A DNA stretch of 12,111 nt from DASXBA01 sp046729895 (GTDB taxonomy: Bacteria > Actinomycetota > Thermoleophilia > Solirubrobacterales > Thermoleophilaceae): the NCBI GenBank assembly GCA_046729895.1, contig JBKPHP010000181.1, forward strand, positions 1-12,111, in the 5' to 3' direction. Of this stretch, positions 5,791-12,111 are shown in pieces (the stretch's first letter is position 1; the number at the start of each line of letters is the position of its first letter). Below the pieces are notes generated by a model, which saw only the letters and a program-made list of their open reading frames with translations, did no database searches and was not told where the DNA came from. The position numbers were made by a program, and so were the translations under genes.

Positions 5791-6015
5791 CTATGCGTAG
5801 CGATCGTAGGACCACACGATCAGCAGGCCGATCGCGGAGCCAATGCCGAGCAGCGTGGCGAGCGTGAACAGCGTCAGGAAGCTCGCTGCGAGCCGTTCCC
5901 AGAGCCTGCCGTAGGACTCCCACGCAGGCACGAGGATGAACGCGATGTAGCCGGCGCCCACGACTCCGGCCGCCAGCGCGAGAGTGAGCTCCGTGGTTGT
6001 GAGGTTGAGGTCCAT
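5791..6015 (-). CDS. Small two-helix membrane protein, function unknown
   Basis: A 74-residue hydrophobic protein with two predicted membrane helices, about 9-30 (ELTLALAAGVVGAGYIAFIL) and about 44-68 (ASFLTLFTLATLLGIGSAIG then LLIVW). A short loop (VPAWESYGRLWERLA) joins them, and both ends are short and polar. This predicts a hairpin in the membrane. I do not recognise a family. Its ATG overlaps the TGA of the DedA-PAP2 gene by 1 nt (TGATG), so it is translated by coupling to that gene and probably made alongside it. It may be a small accessory subunit of the fusion enzyme (inference from coupling only). Confidence 0.75.
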   Translation of the reverse strand: MDLNLTTTELTLALAAGVVGAGYIAFILVPAWESYGRLWERLAASFLTLFTLATLLGIGSAIGLLIVWSYDRYA

Positions 6016-7604
6016 CAGCTTTTCGAGGGCGCCCTCGCCCGCTCATTGTGGCGTACATGGGCGACGACCAGCGCAACCACCGCGACCGTCCCGAAGATCC
6101 CGTAGCCGAGGCCCCACCCGCCCGCGACGTCGGACCAGAAGTGGGCCCGGAGGTAGATACGCGATACGCCGACGGCGGCGCTGATCACGATTCCCACCAG
6201 CAAGAGCGTCGCGCCCCCCGCCGCACGCAGCCGTCGCGTGAACAGCGCCGCGACGGCCACCCAGGCGGCGGAGTAGGCCGCGTGCCCGCTTGGGAAGCTC
6301 GACCCCTTCGTTCGGATGAGCGCATCGACGGGACGGGGCCGGTCGACGCCGGCCTTGGCCACGTGGACCGCGAGAACGACCAGCCCGAAGCCGACCAGCA
6401 GCCCCACGACCTCGATCGGCCGCCGGTCCACCACGAGCAGCACCGCCGTGACCAGCAGGAGCGCCAGCACGATGGGCAGCGCTCCCAGGGCGGATACCGC
6501 CTTGGCCGTGTCAACCAGGACCTTGCTGTGCAGCTTGTCGACTACGTCGAACCACTGCGTGTCCAGCGTGGTCGGCCCGGGATCGCCTGACAACACGACG
6601 GTGAAGAGCGTGAAGAAGTAGAGGCCCACCCCGGCGACGGCGAGTGACGTCGTGAGCTCCAATCCCAGCTCGCCCGGCGTGAGGCGCTCCCACAGGAAGC
6701 GCAGCTCCGGCCACACGGCCCGACCAAGGGGGAGCAGCAGGCGCCGCCAGACGGGACGGGCAATCGCGAAGAGCGGCCGCAGCGCCGGCTTCTGCCCCTG
6801 CCGGTCGAGCCACGCCGACAGCCGCCGGCGCTCCTCGGGCCGGCGCAGTCGCCGGTAGGCCAGCACGACGGCGACGATCACGCCGGCCACGACGCCGAAC
6901 GCGAACACCGCGTGACCCGCGGCCTTCGCCACCTGGTCGAAGGACTGCCAGAAGATGTACCCGAGCAGGCAGAACGTCGTGGCCCAGAGCCCCGTGCCCA
7001 CCACGCTGAATGGAATGAAGCGCCGGTAGCGGAGGCCCGACGAGCCGGCGACGAAGGGCGCCAGCGCGCGCACCAACCCGATGAACCGCCCGATCAGGAT
7101 CGTCTTGCCCCCGTGGCGCTCGAAGTAGGCCTCGACCTGCTCGAGACGGCCCTCGGTGATTCCCACCTTCGGCCCGTGCCGACAGAGGAAGCGCCGCCCC
7201 AGCTTGCGACCGATGAAGAAGCTCGTGGTATCCCCCAGCACCGCGCATGCCCAGACCAGGCCGATCAGCGGGAGAAGGTCTATCTCCCCCTGGCCGGCGA
7301 TCACCCCACCTGCGATGACCACCGTCTCCCCCGGCGCGATCAAGCCCACGAAGGCGGCCGTCTCGAGGTAGGCGAGCACGCCGACGAGCGCATACGTCCA
7401 GGGGCCGAGGGCGCGTGCCACGTCGCCGATCACGCTCTTCGGGTCCGGTAGCGCGGATAGCACCCCGCTCGCGAAGACCCCAAGCGCCGCGGCGCCGAGC
7501 AGCGCGATGATGAGCCGCTCCCTGCTCAACCGATCGCGACGCCAGACCGCGCCTCCTGCTAGCAAAACGGCCGCCACGGCGGCGGCCACGCGCCCGGGGC
7601 TCAC
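6015..7604 (-). CDS. DedA-PAP2 fusion membrane protein
   Basis: A 529-residue membrane protein with two known domains. Residues about 55-250 are DedA/SNARE-associated: LETAAFVGLIAPGET (80-94, acidic E81 and E93), FFIGRKLGRRF (129-139) and FERHGGKTILIGRFIGLVRA (161-180, R173 and R179) followed by AG at 186-187. A charged soluble linker runs about 251-310. Residues about 315-515 are a PAP2-type phosphatase with all three motifs intact: K417-x6-R424-P425, PSGH (438-441) and SRIYLRAHFWSD (481-492, nucleophile H488, D492). An extra helix lies at the N-terminus. Known DedA proteins include undecaprenyl-phosphate or phosphatidylethanolamine translocators, and PAP2 enzymes dephosphorylate lipid phosphates such as undecaprenyl pyrophosphate; the substrate here is inferred only. 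The start is GTG at 7604, overlapping the ispE TGA (GTGA). A later start would cost the first helix but not the domains. Such fusions are known, so the domain call is firm. Confidence 0.92.
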   Translation of the reverse strand: MSPGRVAAAVAAVLLAGGAVWRRDRLSRERLIIALLGAAALGVFASGVLSALPDPKSVIGDVARALGPWTYALVGVLAYLETAAFVGLIAPGETVVIAGGVIAGQGEIDLLPLIGLVWACAVLGDTTSFFIGRKLGRRFLCRHGPKVGITEGRLEQVEAYFERHGGKTILIGRFIGLVRALAPFVAGSSGLRYRRFIPFSVVGTGLWATTFCLLGYIFWQSFDQVAKAAGHAVFAFGVVAGVIVAVVLAYRRLRRPEERRRLSAWLDRQGQKPALRPLFAIARPVWRRLLLPLGRAVWPELRFLWERLTPGELGLELTTSLAVAGVGLYFFTLFTVVLSGDPGPTTLDTQWFDVVDKLHSKVLVDTAKAVSALGALPIVLALLLVTAVLLVVDRRPIEVVGLLVGFGLVVLAVHVAKAGVDRPRPVDALIRTKGSSFPSGHAAYSAAWVAVAALFTRRLRAAGGATLLLVGIVISAAVGVSRIYLRAHFWSDVAGGWGLGYGIFGTVAVVALVVAHVRHNERARAPSKS

Positions 7605-8437
7605 GAGGCGTCGGGGACGTGCCGGGTGCGGGTCACGATTGCGGCGGCCAAGCCACCGGCGGCCTCGCGCGCCGCCGCCTCCCTCTCGAAGACACCGAAC
7701 GCCGTGGGTCCCGAGCCCGTGAGCGCGGCGGCCAGCGCACCCAGTTCCAGCAACTGGACGAGCGTTCGCTCCAGGTGCGGTCGCAGCGACAGCGCCGGCC
7801 GTTGCAGGTCGTTCTCGACCGCGCCTGCGAGGCGCGGGAGCGGCCCGGCCGCCAGGTCGAGCAGGCGCTCGCGGTCGAGCGGCTCCCTCCAGGCGTGGAG
7901 GCGATCGAGCTCGGCATAGACCTGGCTCGCTTCCAAGCCGTTGGCCACCGGCACGAGCACCAGGGCGGCGTCGGGCAGCCCCACCGGTTGGACCTCGTCA
8001 CCCACGCCGGTCACCAGCGCGTGCCGGGGCTCTACCTGGCTCGGCACGTCGGAGCCGAGCCGGGCGGCGATCGCGCGGAGGCCGCCAGAATCCAGCGGCC
8101 GTCCGGCGAGCTCGTTGGCGGCCCTGAGGACCGCGGCGGCGTCCGCGCTGCCGCCGCCGAGTCCGGCCGCCACCGGCACCCGCTTCTCGATCCGCACGCG
8201 GAGCGGGGGGACGCTTCCCGGTGCCGCGTCCCGGATCGCCTTCAGCGCACGCGTGGCCAGGTTCTCCCCGACGACGCCGGGACAGTCCAGCTCGTCGCGA
8301 TCGCATTCCTCGACGGTCAGCTCGTCGGCGAGCTGGAGCGACGCGAACAGCGAGCAGAGAGGATGAAGGCCATCGTCGCGCGGACGCCCCACCTGCAGCA
8401 CGAGGTTCGCCTTCGCGTAGGCGTGCTCGACGATCAT
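7601..8437 (-). CDS. ispE: 4-diphosphocytidyl-2-C-methyl-D-erythritol kinase
   Basis: GHMP kinase that phosphorylates the 2-hydroxyl of CDP-methylerythritol with ATP, the fourth step of the MEP route to isopentenyl diphosphate. It supplies undecaprenyl and quinone chains. It has 278 residues, close to normal. Motifs: AYAKANL (6-12, substrate-site K9 and N11), DDGLHPL (21-27, usually DGYH), the ATP loop PVAAGLGGGSADAAA (88-102), GSDVP with probable catalytic D130, and the C-terminal GSGPTAFGVF (241-250). The variants at AKxNL and DGLH are mild, and all core residues remain. Its ATG overlaps the rsmA TGA (ATGA), and its own stop overlaps the DedA-PAP2 start, so it sits in a tightly coupled chain. 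rsmA-ispE is a conserved bacterial neighbour pair. Confidence 0.95.
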   Translation of the reverse strand: MIVEHAYAKANLVLQVGRPRDDGLHPLCSLFASLQLADELTVEECDRDELDCPGVVGENLATRALKAIRDAAPGSVPPLRVRIEKRVPVAAGLGGGSADAAAVLRAANELAGRPLDSGGLRAIAARLGSDVPSQVEPRHALVTGVGDEVQPVGLPDAALVLVPVANGLEASQVYAELDRLHAWREPLDRERLLDLAAGPLPRLAGAVENDLQRPALSLRPHLERTLVQLLELGALAAALTGSGPTAFGVFEREAAAREAAGGLAAAIVTRTRHVPDAS

Positions 8438-9287
8438 CGGGGCGCCAGCACCGCCAGGCGGTCGCGGCCGAGCTGATCGGCCAGTCTCGGCCAGTCGTCG
8501 GCCGGCAGCCGCTCGGCGCGGGCGTCGCGCGGCTGCCCCAGGCGCCCGAGGGCGTCCCGGACCGCGTCACGCAAGCCTTCGCCCGCGCCCGGGGCAAGCG
8601 CGATGGAGCCCGCCAGCGCCTTGCGCCGGTGCGCGAAGCCGGCGTGCACCAGCGCCGTGACCACCGCGTCCGCGGCCGGACCCTGCCGCCGCATCGCGAC
8701 GAGCGCGGACTCGACGTTCGGCTCCGGGCGGAAGACCGAGCGTGGGACCCGTCGCAGGAGGCGAACCTCGCAAGCGACCTGGGCGAGCACGGAAGTGACC
8801 CCGTAGAGCTTGCTGCCCGGCCCCGCGGCCAGCCGGTCTGCCACCTCTCGCTGCAGCATCGCCACCCACAGTGACACCCCGGGAAGCTCCGTGACGGACT
8901 TGAGCAGGAGCGTGGCGGCCACACCGTAGGGAAGGTTGGCCACGACCTTGCTGGGCGGTGGCCTGAGGGAGGACAGGTCGAGCTCGACCGCGTCCGCGAG
9001 GTGCAGTGAGGCGTTGTCGAAGGGCTCCAGGGCCTCCTCGAGCGGCGGGCGGAGGGCAGGGTCGACCTCCACCACGTGCAGGTGCGCCACGCGCGGCGCC
9101 AGGTACTCCGACAGCACGCCGAGCCCGCCTCCCACCTCCAGCACGACGTCCCGCGGGTGGAGCTCCGCGGCCCGCCCGATGACACCGAGCAGGTTGTCGT
9201 CGATCAGGAAGTTCTGGCCGAGTTCCCGGTTCGGCCGCACCCCGTAACGGCGCAGGCGGCGCAGGCTCGCTTGCCGCGGCTCCTCAC

Positions 9288-9294
<7 letters not shown>
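8434..9294 (-). CDS. rsmA: 16S rRNA dimethyladenosine transferase (KsgA)
   Basis: SAM-dependent enzyme that dimethylates the two adjacent adenines in the loop near the 3' end of 16S rRNA during late 30S assembly. It has 286 residues. The Rossmann methyltransferase core shows LGQNFLID (25-32), SAM motif EVGGGLG (53-59, usually ExGPGxG), acidic E76, the active-site motif NLPY (120-123), MLQREVADRL (146-155) and VFRPEPNVESALV (187-199). The smaller C-terminal helical domain carries HRRKALAGS (222-230). It starts at ATG 9294, 7 nt inside the end of tatD. In many actinobacteria rpfB lies between tatD and rsmA, but here nothing does. Identification is secure. Confidence 0.95.
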
Positions 9295-10037
<743 letters not shown>

Positions 10038-10049
10038 GGTCCCCGGGGG

Positions 10050-11570
10050 TTACGCGGCCGGCGCTTCGGCCTCGACCTTCGGGAAGAGCTGAGCGAGCTC
10101 GCCGCAGCGCGCGCCCCCGGGGACCCCGCCGAAGTGCGCCTGCTCGAGCGAGAGGTCTCCCCGCCCGAGGGCCTCGAGCAGCCGCTCCGCGGAATCGGGC
10201 ATGAACGGATGGAGGAGCACGGACACCACACGCAATCCCTCAGCAAGCGAGTACAGAACCGTGTCGAGCCGCCCCGCCTGCGCGTCGTCCTTGGCGAGCT
10301 GCCAGGGCTGCTCCTCCTGCACGTAGCGGTTCAGGAGCTTGATGCGTTGCCAGATCTGCTCGAGGGCCTCGGTCAGGTCGACCTCGTCCAGCCGCGCCGT
10401 GACGGCATCCGAGAGGCCCTCGAACTCGGCCGCGAGCCCCGCGGGCGGCTCCGCCTCGGGCACCACCCCGTCCCGGTAGCGGTCGATCATCGCCAGCGTT
10501 CGGCTCGAGAGGTTGCCGTACTCGTTCGCCAGCTCGGTGGTGTAGCGCCTCTCGAAACCCTCGGGAGAGACCTCGCCGTCCTGCCCGAATCGCACCTCCC
10601 GCAGCACGTAGAAGCGAAGGGCGTCGGCGCCGTACAGGTCGACGACCCGGAAGGGGTCGATCACGTTGCCCAGTGACTTGGACATCTTGTGCTCCCCCAG
10701 CAGCAGGAAGCCGTGAATGCTCACCTGGCGCGGCACCTCGATACCGGCCGCCATCAGCAGCGCGGGCCAGATCACGGCGTGGAACTTGAGAATGTCCTTC
10801 CCGATCAGATGCACGTCAGCCGGCCAGAACCGGTCGGTGAGGTCCTCGCCCTCACGCGCGTAGGAGAGCGCCGAGTAGTAGTTGAGCAGGGCGTCGATCC
10901 AGACGTAGATCACCTGGTCGGGATCCCAGGGCACAGGCACGCCCCACTTGAGCCGCGCGCGCGATAGAGAGATGTCCTGAAGCCCCTGCTTGATGAAGGA
11001 GAGCGCCTCGTTGTAGCGGTTCTGCGGGATGACGAAGCTAGGCCGCTCGGCGTACAGCCGCTCGAGTGGCTCCTGGAACGCGCACAGACGGAAGAACCAG
11101 TTGTCCTCCTTCTCCCGTTCGAGCACGATCTTGTGAATCGGGCAGCGGTTGCCCTCCTCGAGCTCGGCGTCCGTCTTGAAGTCGGCACAGCGCGGGCAGT
11201 ACCAGCCCTCGTACGTGCCCTCGTAGACGTGGCCGTTGTCGTGAATGCGCTGGACGACGTCCGCCACCACCGCCTCGTGCTCGACGTCGGTCGTACGGAT
11301 GAAGAAGTCGTTGGTCGCTCCGAGCCGCGCGACCAGCTCCTTGAAGTGGACGACATTGCGGTCACCCAGCTCGCGCGGCGTGATGCCGAGCTTCTCCGCC
11401 GCCAACGTGACCGGCTCTCCGTGCTCGTCGGTACCCGTGAGGAAGAAGACCTCCTCGCCCCGCTGCCGCATGTGCCGCGCGAGCACGTCGGCGGCGATCG
11501 TCGTGTAAGCGTGGCCGAGATGGGGCTCGGCGTTCACGTAGTAGATGGGCGTGGTGAGGTAGTACGGCAT
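10050..11570 (-). CDS. metG: Methionyl-tRNA synthetase
   Basis: Class I synthetase that charges initiator and elongator tRNA-Met with methionine in the cytoplasm. It has 506 residues. The Rossmann domain opens TTPIYYVNAEPHLGHAYT with the HIGH-equivalent HLGH (17-20). A zinc knuckle is formed by C125 and C128 (YCPRCADF) and C143 and H146 (RCPIH), a C-x2-C / C-x2-H set like the one-zinc Thermus-type enzymes. The signature KMSKSLGN lies at 295-302, and the anticodon-binding helical domain includes NRYVQEEQPWQLAK (414-427). It stops after this domain and lacks the C-terminal OB-fold dimerisation domain of many longer MetRS. It is the first conserved gene of the run down to the regulator. No Shine-Dalgarno site precedes its ATG; TAGCAT ends 7 nt upstream, which suggests leaderless transcription. 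Confidence 0.96.
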   Translation of the reverse strand: MPYYLTTPIYYVNAEPHLGHAYTTIAADVLARHMRQRGEEVFFLTGTDEHGEPVTLAAEKLGITPRELGDRNVVHFKELVARLGATNDFFIRTTDVEHEAVVADVVQRIHDNGHVYEGTYEGWYCPRCADFKTDAELEEGNRCPIHKIVLEREKEDNWFFRLCAFQEPLERLYAERPSFVIPQNRYNEALSFIKQGLQDISLSRARLKWGVPVPWDPDQVIYVWIDALLNYYSALSYAREGEDLTDRFWPADVHLIGKDILKFHAVIWPALLMAAGIEVPRQVSIHGFLLLGEHKMSKSLGNVIDPFRVVDLYGADALRFYVLREVRFGQDGEVSPEGFERRYTTELANEYGNLSSRTLAMIDRYRDGVVPEAEPPAGLAAEFEGLSDAVTARLDEVDLTEALEQIWQRIKLLNRYVQEEQPWQLAKDDAQAGRLDTVLYSLAEGLRVVSVLLHPFMPDSAERLLEALGRGDLSLEQAHFGGVPGGARCGELAQLFPKVEAEAPAA

Positions 11571-11577
11571 CGCTTCG

Positions 11578-11583
11578 ATGCTA
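11578..11583 (-). promoter_or_regulatory. Candidate -10 box for leaderless metG transcript
   Basis: The minus strand reads TAGCAT (fits TANNNT) with exactly 7 nt to the metG ATG at 11570, the spacing typical of leaderless actinobacterial promoters. There is no recognisable -35 and no Shine-Dalgarno site in the 29-nt gap to the upstream gene. By chance a TANNNT is not rare, so this is only a candidate. Confidence 0.35.
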
Positions 11584-11599
11584 CTGGGGCTCGGTTTGC

Positions 11600-12111
11600 T
11601 CAGCCGCGGCCGGCAAGCGGCCTCAGCAGGCCGCCGAGCCGCGCCGGGAGGCCGCGGGCATCGCCCCGGCGATCGCCCTGCGGATTGCCGCGCGGATCGC
11701 CGTGCCCCTTGCCGGGCCGTTCGCCGTGCGGACGCATCAGCGCCACCGCGATCAGCATGCCCAGGCAGGCCAGGGCCCAGCCGAGCCCCGGCCCCGAGGC
11801 GGCCTCCCCCTGCGGTACGCGATGCGAAGGATGCGGCGCGGGAGCCGGCTGCGCTGCCGGCCCGGAACCCGGGTGTGCTGCGGGCCCCGCACCCGAGTGT
11901 GCTGCGGGCGCCGGAGCACCAGCCGGACCCGCCTTCGGGGCGCCGCGCCAGTCCGGAACCCGCCGTGGAGCCGCGGTTGGCACGCCCTGCAGCGCGGGAA
12001 CCGGCCGGAGCGCCGGCACGGGCCTCGGCGACCTTCCCGGCAGGGATCGCCGCGCGCGGCCAGGCGCAGTGCGAGGCTCGGGCACGGGTACGCGCCGCGG
12101 TTCCGGGTGGG
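11600..12111 (-). CDS. Pro/Ala-rich single-helix membrane protein, partial
   Basis: The minus frame ends at TGA 11600-11602 and stays open to the window edge. A GTG at 12085 could give 161 residues, but the reading continues upstream in the same Pro/Arg-rich style (HPEPRRVP), so the true start is probably outside. Layout from the GTG: a long low-complexity Pro/Ala/Gly/Arg stretch (1-95), one membrane helix (GLGWALACLGMLIAVALM, about 100-117), then a basic Gly-rich tail (GDPRGNPQGDRRGDARG). Third codon positions are strongly GC, as in the neighbouring genes. It lies 29 nt upstream of metG on the same strand and may share its transcript. No family is recognised. The low-complexity region resembles cell-wall-spanning linkers, which is only an analogy. 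Confidence 0.5.
   Translation of the reverse strand, partial: HPEPRRVPVPEPRTAPGRARRSLPGRSPRPVPALRPVPALQGVPTAAPRRVPDWRGAPKAGPAGAPAPAAHSGAGPAAHPGSGPAAQPAPAPHPSHRVPQGEAASGPGLGWALACLGMLIAVALMRPHGERPGKGHGDPRGNPQGDRRGDARGLPARLGGLLRPLAGRG
11868..11908 (-). repeat. Short tandem coding repeat, 24-bp period
   Basis: Seventeen-base blocks at 11868-11884 and 11892-11908 differ at one position and repeat with a 24-bp period. On the minus strand they encode two copies of an 8-residue unit (HSGAGPAA, HPGSGPAA) in the Pro/Ala-rich protein. The region is likely to vary in copy number between strains. Confidence 0.5.

Noticed and set aside
7998..9185. Minus-strand frame of about 395 codons overlapping rsmA and ispE
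   Set aside because: Same strand but a different frame from both genes; Ser/Arg/Thr-rich nonsense composition.

Overview
This window comes from a GC-rich actinobacterial chromosome. Nearly all genes are on the minus strand. The order metG-tatD-rsmA-ispE, followed by tRNA-Gln and glmU-prs, is the housekeeping neighbourhood I recall from Actinobacteria. Two small-gene signatures near the left edge, an N-terminus MSQENV and a C-terminal tail LEAAGLRE-stop, are ones I associate with NTF2/SnoaL-like proteins of deep-branching actinobacteria (Thermoleophilia such as Solirubrobacterales or Gaiellales). The lineage is an inference from memory and was not tested by a search.

Layout from left to right. 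(1) 1-310: a 61-residue secreted two-cysteine peptide on the plus strand, with a strong Shine-Dalgarno site and a long GC-rich hairpin behind it. (2) About 310-1910: a degraded stretch. It holds two decayed NTF2/SnoaL-like remnants in tandem (plus strand), a terminator-like hairpin, a coiled-coil gene broken by at least two frameshifts, the tail of its upstream neighbour, and a possible one-helix membrane ORF (minus strand). (3) 1934-4347: prs and glmU, translationally coupled on the minus strand. (4) 4414-4485: tRNA-Gln(UUG) on the plus strand, divergent from glmU. (5) 4503-11570: a compact minus-strand operon, in transcription order metG, tatD, rsmA, ispE, a DedA-PAP2 fusion, a two-helix membrane protein and a PucR/CdaR-type regulator. 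The first six genes overlap by 1-7 nt or lie 12 nt apart; the regulator follows after 34 nt. (6) 11600 to the right edge: a Pro/Ala-rich one-helix protein, probably truncated by the window edge.

How the genes fit together. IspE makes isoprenoid precursors (MEP pathway), from which undecaprenyl phosphate is built. GlmU makes UDP-GlcNAc, the sugar donor for peptidoglycan. Prs makes PRPP for nucleotides, His and Trp. MetG, RsmA and tRNA-Gln serve translation. The most interesting gene is the 529-residue DedA-PAP2 fusion that starts inside the ispE stop codon. Some DedA proteins translocate undecaprenyl phosphate and some PAP2 enzymes dephosphorylate undecaprenyl pyrophosphate, so one polypeptide could carry out two consecutive steps of lipid-carrier recycling. 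I see no CRISPR array, intact transposase, integrase or toxin-antitoxin pair.
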